From Calcarisporiella thermophila CBS 279.70 (taxonomy: Eukaryota; Calcarisporiellomycota): a stretch of 64,000 nucleotides of DNA. Each line of letters begins with the position of its first letter. Position 1 is the first letter of the stretch. Positions 1 through 12,026 of this stretch are shown one piece after another. Location of the stretch: the NCBI RefSeq assembly GCF_041956535.1, contig NW_027192202.1, positions 134,515-198,514 of the forward strand, in the 5' to 3' direction. The translations under genes were made by a program, and so were the position numbers. Under the pieces are notes generated by a model, which was given only the letters and a program-made list of their open reading frames with translations, made no database searches and was not told where the DNA came from.

Positions 1-3000
1 GGATAAGGGAGGTGTAGGAGCCTGCCCTACCTCTCTCTTTCCAACGTCGAAAAGCCCCGGAGAATACCCTCTGCTGTTCCCATTTACAAACGCATCCAGA
101 GACGACCCATATCCACTGGGCGAAGGCGACATCCAGTACTGCTCCCCCTGATAGCCTGCCCCATGTTGGGGCTGGGATGCCTGGGAGTCGGCGGGTTGTA
201 GTTGTGAGTGTAGATGCTCCTCTAGGGCGGGATTGGCGCCGAGCTCATCCAACACGCGCTTATAGGCCTGCACGTGACCCACCCCCAGTCGCTCCACCAC
301 TCTTTTCAGCAAGCTCGCCGCCGCTGCGCGCCTTTCGGGGTCCAGCAGACCCAGCGCACGGTGTACGATGCCCACGCCGTGCACGGGATCGCTCATGGCC
401 TCGCTCAGCACCCTCTCCTCGAGCAACGTCTCGACCACCTGATCCCGGACGGGGTCGCTCTCCGCCTCCCCAATGAGCTTGGCCACCGTCTGCGAGGCAA
501 GCTTATGCGTGCACAGATAGCCCAAATTTCCCAAGAGCCGCTCCGCGAGCATGCGCCTGCCCGCCCCACCTCCAATGTCGTTCTCCAACACCCAGCTCAA
601 CAGGAGAGTCCCGTTCGGATTCGTCACGAGAGCCAGCCCGGTGCCGATCACCGCGGCAGCCACCTGCTTCTTCTGATCCGGGGTGGTGAACGTGCTCTCC
701 AGGCAGGTGCGCATCGCGCGCGCACCAAAGCGGCCCTGCGCGATTTCCCACGTGCGATCGACCATGGCGTCGAAGGCGTATTGGTTGTGCGCAGGCCCAA
801 ATTTTAGGGTGCACTGCACGACGTAGTTGCCGAACTGGTCAAGGAGCAGGGAGGGGGCATAGGGTTTGAGATGGGTGCTGATCAGAGAAATCTAAAGAAG
901 GGAGGAGGAAAAAAAAAAACATAAGCCCGATCCATGGATGAATACCACCCTTGCTAGTGGGGAAGAGCTGTTCGACTCACCTGCTCGGGGGTGCGTGCAC
1001 ACTCGATGATCTTCTGGGCCGCCCACGTTCCGTTCTTGTGGATCCCTATCATGGCCAGATGCGGCGCAATGCGCTCCAGCATCTTCGTCTTGGTTGCTTC
1101 ACTGCATTTGTCGAAAAGGCGTTGGATCACGGTGTTTCCAATGTAGTCGCTGCACAACTCCACGATCTCGGGGAGGCACTCGTTCGCCATGTCCTCGACT
1201 TCGGGGGGCGAGCACACCGCGCTGTCGAGCCGCTTGCGCATCTCCTTCAGACGGGTCACATCGACGCGTCGGGACAAGCTCTCGGGTGGCACGGAGGGGA
1301 TGCTCGTCTTGTACTCATAGGCGCCGATGTCGCACGCCTCCTCCCCGGTCGTGGCCTCGGCCCCACCCAACTCCCGCAGTAGCTGGGTGTACTCGCGCGA
1401 GCGTCCCTCGGCGTTCATGCTGCTCAGCGCGGCCACGTTGGCTTGGTACGCCCCTATTCCGCCCCAGCGCTTCTTCTCCTCCTCCACCGAGCTCGAGGGC
1501 AGGACGGAGGGCGACGGCGGCTCCTTTGCGAAACCAATTCTAAGCACCGCGCCGCTGACCCCGAACAGGTCTTTGCCCATGACGCTCCGCCTGGCGAGCA
1601 CCGCGTCCTCCGTCCGCGTGAAGTTCACAAACCCGCAGTTCTTGTGCGTCAGCACTCTCGCGCTCTCCACCTGGCCGAAGGCGGAAAACACGGCGCTGAG
1701 GTTTTCGGGCGTGGTGTTGGCGGGGATGTTCCCGATCCACAGGGCTCGGGTCGGCTGCTCCGTCACGGGGTCCGACTTGCCGAAGCCCAGCCGGACCACG
1801 CACTGCCCAATCCGCCCGCCCATCCGATGCAGGATCTCGTCGCGCGCGCTGATGGCATCCTCCACCGTGGCAAAGTGCACGAAGCCGCACTCTTTGTCGG
1901 GGAGAAGCTTCACGCTCTCGACGGGCCCCAGGCCGGAGAAGATCTGGCGGAGGTCGGCGGTGCTCAGGGTGGGGTCCAGGTTCCCGACGAAGAGGGTGCG
2001 GGAGGGGGTCTGCGACATGGAGTTGCCCGTCGAGGCCGCCGCGGCGTTGTTCAGCGGGTAGGCCTCGAAGGGGGAGGGCGCGCGCTGGATGTAGGGCGAG
2101 CTCACCTCAGCCATAGGGCCCGCGCGGCTGGGCTGGGGGTATTTGGGGTAGGGCTGGTGCTTGCCCTCCACCACCCCGCTCACCAACAGGCCCAGCAGCT
2201 CGTTTCCGCCCATGCCGTTTTCCACGGCCTGCATGCCGTACTCGCCGCCAGAGGGGGGCGACAAGTCCCCGCCGGAGGAGGGCGACGCGTCCACGTAGGA
2301 CAGATCGGGGGGGTTGGGCGAGTCGAGGATGCCCACCGAGATGGCCCTGGGGCGTAGCAAGTGGTGCAGGCGACTCATGACCGAGGGCACTTGCGAGTGC
2401 AGGTGGGCGGCCGAGTCGTCGTCCTCCACCGCCTCGCACTCTGCCGCGGCCGCCTCGCGGTAGTACTCGTCCTCGTAGCGGTTGGTGGCCGAGGTGGAGA
2501 GCGAGCGCAGGCGGTGGGCCATCTTGATGCGCAGGAGCGGGTTGTGTGTTTCCTGGGGGGGCATGGCGGTGGGGCTGGCCAAGGCCTGCCCGCCGACAAA
2601 GGAATATTCCGCCTGGCCGGCGTCCACCTTCCCGGCTCGGGGGCTGAGGGGGTCCTCCAGGCCCAGGATGTTCAGAGTGCGCGCGATGGAGTTGGCGCTC
2701 TCCTCGGTCAGCTCGCCGCCGGGGGTGGTCGGGGTAAGGGTGCTGGGCTCACGCTCGGACCAGGCGAAGATGGATGGTCCAAACGCCTTCGAGATGGTCG
2801 CACTGGGGAGGGTCAAGGATCCGGAGCGGAAGCGCGTGGAAATGGAGAGGGGAGAGGGTTTGCGTGCAATGGAGGATGCATGCGGCACGGGCAGAGATGG
2901 CGTCGGCTGCTGCTGTTGCTGTTGTTGCGGGTGGTGGTGGGGGATGACCACGGGGATGGAGGTTCGCGATGGCATGGTGTCAGCACGAGGGCGACGCAGG

Positions 3001-3194
3001 CCGGAGAGCGCGGGAGACACGTAGGGCTCCGCTGCGAAGCTGGGGCTGGCAGGGGTGCCATTGGTGGAGGCAGAGTTCTCGACGGATCGCCGAAGCAGAT
3101 CTAGATGCGACACGTGAGCTGACGGCAAGAGGGGAGAGATTAGAGGCTCTGGCGGAAAACCAGGGGAAATCGCGGTTAGCTTACCCCCATTCAT
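1..3194 (-). CDS. RRM-Pumilio RNA-binding protein (Jsn1/Puf2-like), 3' end outside the window
   Basis: Predicted post-transcriptional regulator that binds mRNA. Exons 981-3194 and 1-891, with a phase-0 intron 892-980 (CAG|GTGAGT ... TTTAG). About 1,035 residues are visible and the frame is still open at base 1. Order: Ser/Pro-rich N-terminus with a polyglutamine run near residue 91; RRM1 at about 395-470 (RNP2 LFVGNL, RNP1-like CGFVHF); RRM2 at about 480-555 (LWIGNI, CGFVNF); then Pumilio repeats from about 660 across the intron into exon 2 (for example GNTVIQRLFD and DQFGNYVVQCTLK). Two RRMs ahead of a PUF block is the arrangement of yeast JSN1/PUF2, a family known to repress or localise membrane-associated mRNAs. 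The C-terminal tail is low-complexity. The start is the first Met of the frame; a GTAAGC just after it could be an intron donor, so the first 10-25 residues are uncertain. Confidence 0.85.
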
Positions 3195-3734
3195 GATGTC
3201 ATGCAGCGGTACACCTTGGCAGAAAGGATAACAGCACGGACTGATGACAAATTAGCGAGGGCGAGGGAGAGGATTATCAACACAGTGAGGAGGGGGCGAT
3301 TGGCTTTTGATTGGCAAGGAACAGGAGGGGCGGCAGAGATGAGGGCTTAAGGGAAATGGGGAGAGGGATATCGCAAGAAGTAGGGACAGGGCAACAGGAA
3401 TCAATAAAAAAGGAAATAAAAGATGGACTAGATTATTATTTGGAACCCACGGCTCTAAAAAAGACCAGACACAACTTCTGACAAAGGCTCCACTTTCCGA
3501 TAGGCCATACAGGGCGCTTCTTCCAGCGGGGGGGTTTCGTTGCGAAGGCGTCGAATCAACCGGATGATGGCGGATAGCAGAATCGGCGCACGCGCGTTCA
3601 ATCACGCTGAAGACGGAGAAAGATGGAAGCAGGCGGAAAGCGGGGGAGCAACAAGCAATACCAGTCTGGAATAAGGAAAGGGATAATTGGGAAATTCGGA
3701 CGGGTCGCCAAGAGGGAAAAAAAATAAACGGAAA
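3195..3734. other. Intergenic, 5' flank of the RRM-Pumilio gene
   Basis: Pyrimidine/purine-rich DNA without a supportable gene. A 117-codon minus-strand frame at 3252-3605 has no recognisable domain and is probably 5' UTR or promoter. Confidence 0.5.
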
Positions 3735-4445
3735 TTAAAATTCGTCCTCGCAAACCAGCTTTCGTTTCAGCTGCTGCATCCTCGCCTCCCTGCCCTTGGG
3801 CCGGCGTGGCCGCAGCGAGGATCCCGGGCTCGCGCGTGAGCGACCTCTTCTGGCTGCGTGCGGGCTTGCTGCAATTGCGCGCCCTCCGAGCTCTACTGGC
3901 CGCGGCCTCCCCAGAGCGTGCCCCTCGGCCTTTCCCTCCCCAGGCTGACGCTCAGCCTCTGGTTCCGGCGGAGGGTGTGGGCCAGAGTGCTTTTGCGCTT
4001 CGGGCCGGGCCATTCTCACGGGCGAAGCTGCACTGCGCGAGATTCCGCAGCAGACGTCCGGCCATGCAAGCGCCATTACAGTGCGCCAGATGGCTCCTTG
4101 GAAAACAGAAAACAGCGATTCGTGGAAGGCCGCATCCACAACCACACACGCAATCGCATACGCATGCGCATCTCCTCCACCTATATACCCCCCCCCCTGG
4201 GTTGACATTATCAGCGAGCACCGCTGGATATGGGAAATTCTCATGTCGATGGAATCGTGGTTACAAATCGATTCATCCCCAGGCTGGGCCCGTCCAATGG
4301 TGCGATCTGGCTGGATGATTCGCTGCATTCCTTTTATGCACCGTCGGCCAGAAATCTCGGATCCCCTAGGTTCCAAACCACTGCTTTGGGGTGCCCCTAT
4401 ATGCGTGTTACCTAATGCAGGCTGGCAGAAACCGGCCCTCAACAA
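3735..4445 (-). CDS. Possible small basic protein, gene structure unresolved
   Basis: A sharply GC-rich block at about 3770-4020 is open on the minus strand and ends with a basic tail MQQLKRKLVCEDEF before a stop at 3735. The upstream half of the frame (4020-4445) is lower in GC and looks non-coding, so the real gene probably has an intron and may begin near 4735, where a second minus-strand frame starts MSVAIQGFLLANGKDYEF. That start would be about 5 bp from the DCAF7-like start, giving a head-to-head pair. No family recognised. The composition is the only real support. Confidence 0.3.
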   Translation of the reverse strand: MLRAGFCQPALGNTHIGAPQSSGLEPRGSEISGRRCIKGMQRIIQPDRTIGRAQPGDESICNHDSIDMRISHIQRCSLIMSTQGGGYIGGGDAHAYAIACVVVDAAFHESLFSVFQGAIWRTVMALAWPDVCCGISRSAASPVRMARPEAQKHSGPHPPPEPEAERQPGEGKAEGHALGRPRPVELGGRAIAASPHAARRGRSRASPGSSLRPRRPKGREARMQQLKRKLVCEDEF

Positions 4446-4739
4446 AAATGCTTATCCATATGCGATGCCCTCTCCCGTAGGCCAAAAAGTATATATACAT
4501 AAATTCATATTCGATTTTCCTAATGGGCATGGATCCTAGTGCCCATCCTTCTTATCCTCTCCAGCTTTCTCTCTAGGCGAGAACATAAATCACGAGTGTA
4601 AGTGGACCCCCCTCCATCTGCCTTTTCTTTTCGCCCGATCCAGCCGAGCTGCGGGCCTCTCCTCCTCGATTCCTTCGAATTCATAATCCTTTCCATTAGC
4701 AAGTAAGAATCCCTGAATAGCAACTGACATTTTTGAGAT

Positions 4740-6127
4740 ATGACCATGGAGGGCATGGGATTGCCGCGACGTGTGGACACCAAATCGCCAGGCGATCCAC
4801 AATCTACCCCTTCTCACGCTTTCCCCCCTTCCCACGCACCGCCCGCCCCCGAGAATGCAGAGGGCACGATGCGCGAACGCAAACACGTCCTACGATTCGA
4901 GGCGCCATGGCCCATTCATGGATTAGACTGGAGTCAGAGGCCCGGTGAGAGGGGCGGATGGCGACTTGCAATCGGTAGTCTGATCGAGGAACATGTGAAT
5001 AAGGTAGAATGCAGTATTGCATTTATGTGTATGCTTTTCTAACGCGAGTATCTTGCACGGGGGGGCGGACGGACTCCAGATCCAAATTGTGACGCTCCCT
5101 GAATTCACCGCGTCAAGAGACGACGCCCACGTTGATCTAGCGGTGCTCTCCGAGGTAGACCATGGCTATCCGGTCACGAAAATAGCCTGGGAGCCGTGGA
5201 AAGTAAAGACGCATTGCTAGGCGCCCCATATTTCCTTGCTTCATCTGGCTGACCTGTGTGTTCGTCTTGTATTAGGGTGGAGGTAGCTCCACGGATCTCC
5301 TGGCCACCACGGCCGAGGTGGTCCGCATCTGGGAACTCCCAATCTCCGGCGACGGAGAACTTACCCTGCGCACCTCTCTGTGCAATACCAAGTCCGAGTT
5401 CTCGGCCCCGCTTACGTCCATCGACTGGTGCGACGTGGACCCCTCTCTCCTGATCACCAGCAGCATCGACACCACCTGCACCCTCTGGAACGTCGAAACC
5501 GGCCAGTCGACCACGCAGCTTGTGGCGCATGATAAAGAGGTCTACGACGTGGGCTTTATGCCGGGGAGCAGAGACGTCTTCGCAAGCGTGGGCGCGGACG
5601 GCACCGCGCGGCTCTTCGATCTAAGGGCCCTCGAGAGATCGACCATCGTCTACTCGTCGCCCTTCGCCCCCGCCAATGCCAGCGCCCTGCCCGTGATTCC
5701 AGGCGTCTCGCTGCTCCGACTGCAGTTCAACCGCGTGGAGGCCAACATGCTCGCCACCCTACATGTGGCCACCAACATCGTCCATGTGCTTGACGTGCGG
5801 CGGCCAGGTCAGCCTTTGATTGAGCTCCGTGGCCACTCCAGTCCCGTGAACACAATCGGGTGGGCGCCTCACCTGCGCAACCTGCTGGTTTCCGGGGGGG
5901 ATGATTCCCAGGTGCTCGTCTGGGATCTCGAAGACAATCAGCACAGCAACCATCCTTCCGAGAATGTGATGCTAGGGGCCCCCCCTCCTACCGCGCACAA
6001 GGTGATCAGCCACCCGATCCTGGCCTACACTGCGGAGGCGGAGGTGGATCAGCTCTGTTGGAGCAAAGTGCTTGCGGATCGCATGTGTATTAGTTTTGGT
6101 CGGCATTTGCAGGTTTTAAAAATCTAG
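4740..6127 (+). CDS. WD40-repeat adaptor, DCAF7/WDR68/AN11 family
   Basis: Exons 4740-5003, 5080-5202 and 5276-6127 (412 aa); introns 5004-5079 and 5203-5275, both phase 0. After a proline-rich N-terminus the protein follows DCAF7/WDR68 closely: an IGSLIEEHVNK strand, HGYPVTKIAW, SSIDTTCTLWNVETGQ, AHDKEVYDVGF, FASVGADGTARLFDLRALE, and near the end HPILAYTAEAEVDQLCW. The family folds as a WD40 beta-propeller and acts as a scaffold for DYRK-type kinases and CUL4-DDB1 ligases; in plants the orthologue is TTG1. The splice sites were fixed by matching the family pattern NK-(V/I)-Q-(L/I)-V across intron 1. Human DCAF7 is 342 aa; the extra length here is the N-terminal tail and a loop near residue 370. 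It converges on the permease gene. Confidence 0.88.
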
Positions 6128-7017
6128 CCCTTTATTATTATGTTGGTATGTGTTTCAACAGATGCCTTTTTTCCCTCCCCTTCTCCCCTAGCAACTCTGA
6201 CTTCGATAAAGGACGCTTTACCCCCCCCCCCTTCTTTTTATTTCTCCTCTTTTTTATGTCTTCCTCTATTGCTTTTTATTTTCGTCGTTTCTCTATTATA
6301 TATTTCTACTTTCTCTTTGTTGATTGATATTTGCTAATCCTCTTATTTGTGTAGTTCTTCGACTGGTCCTTACACTCCCCTCCTACCCCCTCTTTCTTTC
6401 TTTGGATCAGCCTATTTCAAACTTGTAGTCTTTTCTATTTTTATCTAGCTTTATTTTTTATTTTTCTCTTAGAGCGGTATGGTTATAAAAAGATGGCAGC
6501 TAAGACTGGACATTCTTTCCACTTGAGCCCCTTGTCCCCAAAGCTGTGAGATTGAGTTTAGGCTTGGTGAAACGGGATAAAAAACGAGGCCATGGCTCCA
6601 CACTCAGCTTAGCTTTCTATACCGTTTCCGTATGCTTTGTTAGAGACGAGTTGGGAAACTCGTGGTAGCCTTCTCCATCCAAATGAGTAGAACTTCGAGT
6701 GGGGGAGGAGGGGGGGGGGGGCACGAACCAGGCTATGGATGGGAAGCCTCTCTTGGATTGGTCTAGCGGGAATGGTAAATCCGGAAAAGGGGGGAGGAGG
6801 TAAAGCATTCGGAGTGAGGACAGAGTGTACGACATGGTGGGCTTGCTTTATATTTAGATGGAAGGCTTTATTCGGAGCGATTTAATTAAACTAGTAGTAG
6901 AAATCAAAGGGAGATGCATATGCATATATCACTGAAAATCAATTCCAATAGCAAAATAATAAATAAACAGCAAATAAATAGAGTATAAATTAACCCCCCC
7001 CCCCCCCCCAAGGGTGC
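6128..7017. other. Intergenic between convergent genes (3' flanks)
   Basis: T-rich then A-rich DNA with homopolymers (a C run near 6991-7009, a G run near 6710-6721). It holds the 3' ends of the DCAF7-like gene and the permease. No gene supported. Confidence 0.55.
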
Positions 7018-9087
7018 CTAGAGAACAAGTCGGCCCAGCTTTCTCCACCTTCTCTTCCAACCTCCCGCCTCCGGCTCCTCGTGCTTTTCCAGTTCATTCT
7101 GCTCCTCGGCCGCCTGCAATTCCTGATCCTTCGCCAGCTCTCGTTTCCCGGCGTCCAAGTCGATCTCCTCCAGGGGAATGATCCGACTTCGCAACACCAA
7201 CTGGCACACCCCCCATAGGAGCAGGAAGAAGATGGGCCCGGTGTACAAGAGGAAGAACTTCAGGGGCTGAACGGGGGGCAAAAAGGCGGAGTAGCCCTGC
7301 CCGAAGATGATCAAGACGCACAGGCCTAGGGAGTAGAGGTTGCCGTACGGGAACAACGGTCCCCGGAAGGGCAGGTCGTCCAGGCTACGGCCCTGTCGTT
7401 CGAACGCCCGGCGGAAGCGGTAGTGCGCCCACGAGATCCCAGTCCATGTGACAAATCCGGCGAGCCCAGCCGTGTTCATGAGGAACGTGAACACGGTCTC
7501 CACCGGCAGGAAGGATGTGAGGAAGGCAATGAAGCCGAAGAGGGTGGAGCAGCAGAGCGCCGCCACCGGCACCCCGCGTTTGTCGATCCATCCGCACCAT
7601 TTCGGGGCAACCCCTTCCTTCGAGAGGGCGGTGAGGGTGCGGGCCGCCACGTAGAGGCAGGAGTTTCCGCACGAAAAGATGGTGATGAGGATCACCGCGT
7701 TCACCACCGACGCAACCCCCGATATCCCGGCCTTGACGAACACCAGTGTGAAGGGGGAGACCGTTGCGTCGCGTTGGTGCCCCAGCTTGTCGAGGAGGCG
7801 CGGGTCGTTGGCAGGGATCAGGAGCCCAATGATGAAGATACAGAGGATGTAGAAAATGAGAATGCGGTAGAACACCTGTTTGACTGCAAGTGGCACGTCT
7901 CTACGTGGGTTGCGGGACTCTGCTGCGGTGACGCCTACAATCTCGCTGCCCTGCATCGTGAGGCCAGCTGAGGACAACATCGGGTTAGAGGCGGTGGAAT
8001 GAAAGCAATAAAATCAAGGGCATCCACTAACCAATGACCAGCACGTCAATGATCCCGAGAATTGGGTTCGCTCCAAATGCCCCTAAAATAGATCAAGATC
8101 GGTCAATGCCTCGTTCCGCTAACATCCTTGCGACATTGCAGCCCAACTCCCTACCTGGATCGCTCCAATACTTGAACCCCACCACCTCGCCTCCAATCAC
8201 CCCTCCATCCGTGAGGACACCCACAATGATGAATACAATACAGGTCAACACTTTCACCAATGAGAAGATGTACTCTGCTTCGCCATAGATCCGAGCCCCG
8301 AACATGTTGAGGGCAAAGATGATGACGAGGGTGATCGCAGACCAGGCCCAGCTAGGCACCACTTTGGTCCAGAATGACATGATGATGGGGACGGCGGTCA
8401 ACTCAATGGCGAGAATGGTGGACCAGGAGACCCAATAGTTCCAGCCAATGGCGGCGCCGAAGGATCGATCACTACAACATATCCGAGGGCGATGTGAACA
8501 AAGGAAGCGTCTTAATAAACGGCTTGGCAAGCCATTCTACTTACACGAATCGAGAGCAATAGGAGGTGAACGCCCCTGGGACTGGTATATAGGTGGCGAG
8601 CTCCCCAAGGGACATGGTCACAAAGTAAACGAAAGAGCCAACTAAAGCCACAGAGCGCATCAATGTTACTTTCTCTCCTCCTCCTCCTCCTTCATCAGAA
8701 TAGGCAACCCTCTACTAACCTATCACATAGGAAATAAGCGCCCCAGCAGGCCCAGCAATCGCCACCGTTGCTCCTGAAGAAAGAAATAGGCCCTGTCCTA
8801 TAACGCCCCCAATTGAAATCATCTATGATGGTAAAAAAGAGGCCATTGAATTGACTTTCAACCCATTGGAAATGGAGAAAGGCCGGACATCCCGCCTATT
8901 CCACCCACAAAAGAGACCACCGGCAAGTTCAGCAGCCACTATGCCCTATTACCTGGAGATGTCTCGAATGTAATGTCCGCTTGTAGCCATTTTGACTCTC
9001 CACGCTCTGGTCGCCACCAGCGTCTTTGCCGTGCTCTTCGGGAACGACGACCACCGCCACCTCGAAATCCGGACTCTTCGATGCCAT
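7018..9087 (-). CDS. Amino acid permease (YAT/AAP family, Gap1-like)
   Basis: Plasma-membrane proton-coupled amino acid importer by family. Six exons (9087-8953, 8822-8720, 8641-8545, 8471-8155, 8082-8032, 7967-7018) give 550 aa with every junction in frame. The APC hallmark follows the short cytosolic N-terminus: SRHLQ joined to [18 protein letters not shown]. Then come [16 protein letters not shown], the WNYW motif ([12 protein letters not shown]) and [17 protein letters not shown], which in Gap1 relatives lies in the conserved loop after TM6. About 12 membrane segments are visible, followed by a charged C-terminal tail rich in Glu/Lys. Exon 5 is only 51 nt. The substrate cannot be predicted. 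It is convergent with the DCAF7-like gene and tandem with MED1 upstream. Confidence 0.92.
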
Positions 9088-9373
9088 GATAGAAGAGGCC
9101 TTTGGCTATATCTAGTGCCGAGAAATGCAGAGAACCCAAATGTCAGTGTGCCTCGGGCGACGGAATGAAGGAGGGGATCAATGAATGGCAGCCAACAACA
9201 ACCGATTTCATTATATCCATCCGGAAATTGAATTTATACCCTGACTCACAGGGTTCAGCCAACGAGGGGCCAGTCCGATGGGCTCATTTGATATTAAAAT
9301 TTCCGAGCGCCCAAAAAGTTTAAGTTATTAACGGTTTTATTACTCCACTTGAATGCTCGAAACTTAAAATTCC

Positions 9374-11895
9374 TCATGAGAGCACCATCATATCGTCGAT
9401 GTCGCCAAGATCCACCTCTTCTCCCTGCTCTCCCTCCCCCCCCGCTGTCCCCTCGACCCCCCCCACGCCAGGCTTCTCGCCCTCCACGTCGCCGGCCCCG
9501 CTGGGCTCGCCGCTGCCCATGCTCTGGCTCAAATCGCCTAGTCGCCGTATCAGCCATCTCAGCATGATCGGGACGTGGCCGCACGCTCTCAGGACTCGGG
9601 TTAGCTTCTCGGCCAGCGTCTGGTCTTCAATTCCGCTCACGTTCACCGTTGGCTCCCCGCCTTCAATGATGATGTTGAGGGTGACGGGCATGTCCAATAA
9701 CAGGGTCAGGGAGAGGTGGCGCGGCGGGTCGGGGGTCTGAATGTCGATGGAGATGGTCGGTGTGTTCGACTCCTCTAATTAGGAAAATTAGTGGCTATTA
9801 GCACCAACGAAGCAATCCTGATCAAGGGAGGGGAGTATCGGTAAGGGATAGCGTACCTTCTTCTTTTAGGGCATTATCGAAACAGCTTTTGAACAGCCAA
9901 TTAAAAGCGAGCTGGTTCCTTAAGAGTCGCATCGCTCCGAACAGCTTCGCCGGGTGTTCCACAGGGATCCTTGTCAACATCTTGGTATTGCACAAGGTGC
10001 CGGCAAACGTGTATTTCTGGACGATGGGCGTGTCCGGAAAAGCGATAGTCCAGCGGTGTTTCGCATCCATAAGCCCGCTCGTCAACTCACTTAATGAAAC
10101 GCGATTACCGTTGAGAGCAAGGGCCTCTTGGAGAGACAATGAGCCAAAATCAGCGAGATAATCGGTCGGCATTTTGGCTGGAGTCCAATCTATTGAAAGA
10201 CAGCGGGTTGGGACTAAATTGTTCTGCATTTTTAAATGGAATAAGCATTACCTTCTGACATCATTCCCATAAGGCCTCCAATTTCCGCTGCAACCCCATC
10301 CGTAACAAGCACGGGGGGATCCAAGATAACGACCACCTTGGCCGGTACTTGCAACGGTGCCTCTGCCGTGGGGGTCACAAATCGTAGTGGTTCCACAAAG
10401 CTTGGCGAAACGGTCTCCGTCACAATCTCGAGGTGCTGTCTAATAAACCAAGATCGTTTAGCACCGTTGCATTTAATTACGAATTGTTATTGTTGCTATT
10501 CTCATATTACGTACCCTGTTTCACCAGCTTTGATGCTTTCCTCCGTTTCGTCGTCTCCCACCAAAAAATGCCGGTTAGCGGGGAGGGTTGGCTCCGCCTT
10601 GACCGCCTCTTCTACACTGAAACATAGCCGGCTCATCTTTTCCAACCCCAATTCTTTATATTTCCCGCCCTCCACATTCTTCTTTACCGTCTCCCAGTCA
10701 GCCATCACCAACGTCTCTTGTGGTGCCCAATAGGCGATACAAGGGCCAGGCTGTCTAAAGTGCATTAGAGGAATGCCATGCCCAGAGAGCAGAACTCGGC
10801 TCAAATCCTCAGCCGCGGCTGAGCACTCCTTGGTATAGATCGAGGAAAAGTCTGCGGAGAGATTCTTCATGATGAGGAAGAAGTCTGTGGAATTGACGCT
10901 TGTCAAACGATCTAATACAGCCAGATGGCCGAGATTTCGCTTGAATGTCTCTAAATCCAATGCTCTGCAAGCAATTAAAATAAAAAAGATAAACATAAAT
11001 GCGTGCTACAGTTGGGAGGGGGAATGCAGCAAAATAGGCGAACATATATATACTTCAAATTCTCCAAGAGTAATTCGTCTACTCTTGCATCCTGATGGAT
11101 TTCCGAGGCAAAGGATACCTTAACTTTCATCACCGTTCCCATGCTATCAATGTCAATCTAATATTAGATGAGCGCGTTTGCGTTAGTCCAAAAGGAACCC
11201 ATGCTGTCCATCTGAACATTCAATTTACATCAACGACAATGATTTCTCCACCAATAGTCAGCGCTGTGACGGGTAATGAGATGTCAGGCCGGTCTACTGT
11301 TTCTATATAACTCATAAGTCTATATTCGATAGATAGGCGAGATTAATATCAAGCAACGTAAAGCCCGTCAAGGTATTCAATGCACCCCAGATCTTTCGCA
11401 ATGCCTTCCAATCGCTTTACTATTTCCCGCCCTTTTACTTCGATTCCGGATCGCGTCGCAATCATTTCCTTGCACATTTGTAGTTGCTTTTCCATTTCTC
11501 CAAGCGCTGCACGCAGATTCGACCCCTCCTTTAAAATGACGGAGAACTTGCGTTGGTCTTGCTGAGAAATCTCAGGTGTCGCGTAAGTTTCTAGGAATTC
11601 ATTGCAGGCTGTACGAATCTGGGCGAGACTTGTGAGGAGATGGTGACGGAGGGGTGCAGGATTTAGAGGACCGAGGGGATGCACGTCTAATGGGAGGAAT
11701 GAACAACGGGTCAAAGATGAAAACGGGATTCGCGCAGCTAAGCAATAATGACTTACGGTTTGGGGGGATAGAAGTAGTCGAGAGCGTGTCGTCAGAAAAG
11801 GGTGCGAGCTGCCATTGTTTACATGCATCTTCTAGTTGATACCGCGCTTTAGCCAGAAGAGACTGGATGTTGGGTGGCGACTGCGAGTCCCGCAT
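9374..11895 (-). CDS. MED1: Mediator complex subunit 1
   Basis: Component of the Mediator middle module, linking activators to RNA polymerase II. Eight exons (11895-11757, 11686-11386, 11319-11229, 11157-11054, 10964-10515, 10439-10252, 10189-9857, 9774-9374) give 668 aa. Med1-type features in order: a coiled N-terminus; IVKRLEGIAKDLG joined to a beta segment LTIGGEIIVVD-IDID; KVKVSFASEI; DLETFKRNLGHLAVLDRL; GIPLMHFRQPG; IAYWAPQ. This order matches the Med1 domain of fungi. The C-terminus is Gly/Glu-rich. Junctions were chosen for frame and family fit. Two are less certain: the donor GTGCAT at 11385, and the acceptor at 10190, since an acceptor at 10214 also stays in frame. Start at 11895, only 131 bp from the divergent GlyRS start. 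Confidence 0.75.
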
Positions 11896-12026
11896 TATTC
11901 ATAAGTCAGCTACGACTTTTCACGGGCAAAAAGCGATAACGCGAAAATTAAAAACTACAAAGGCCGTCACATCATAAATATGGAGACAAGCCACTCCACC
12001 TCTTTGTCCCTGACTCATTCAGAATA
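11896..12026. promoter_or_regulatory. Compact bidirectional promoter between MED1 and GlyRS
   Basis: 131 bp separate the MED1 ATG (minus) from the glycyl-tRNA synthetase ATG (plus), so both promoters and both 5' UTRs must lie within or overlap it. It is AT-rich, with ATAAATA near 11973. No defined factor site was recognised. Confidence 0.45.

Noticed and set aside
1443-3104. Long plus-strand open frames opposite the RRM-Pumilio gene
   Set aside because: They are antisense shadows of a GC-rich coding region with clear RRM and PUF motifs on the minus strand; the translated composition (Gly/Arg/His/Ala) is typical of shadows.
11349-11386. Stop codon at 11349 as the end of a separate small gene
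   Set aside because: Splicing at 11385 gives the continuous Med1 pattern; the stop lies in an intron.
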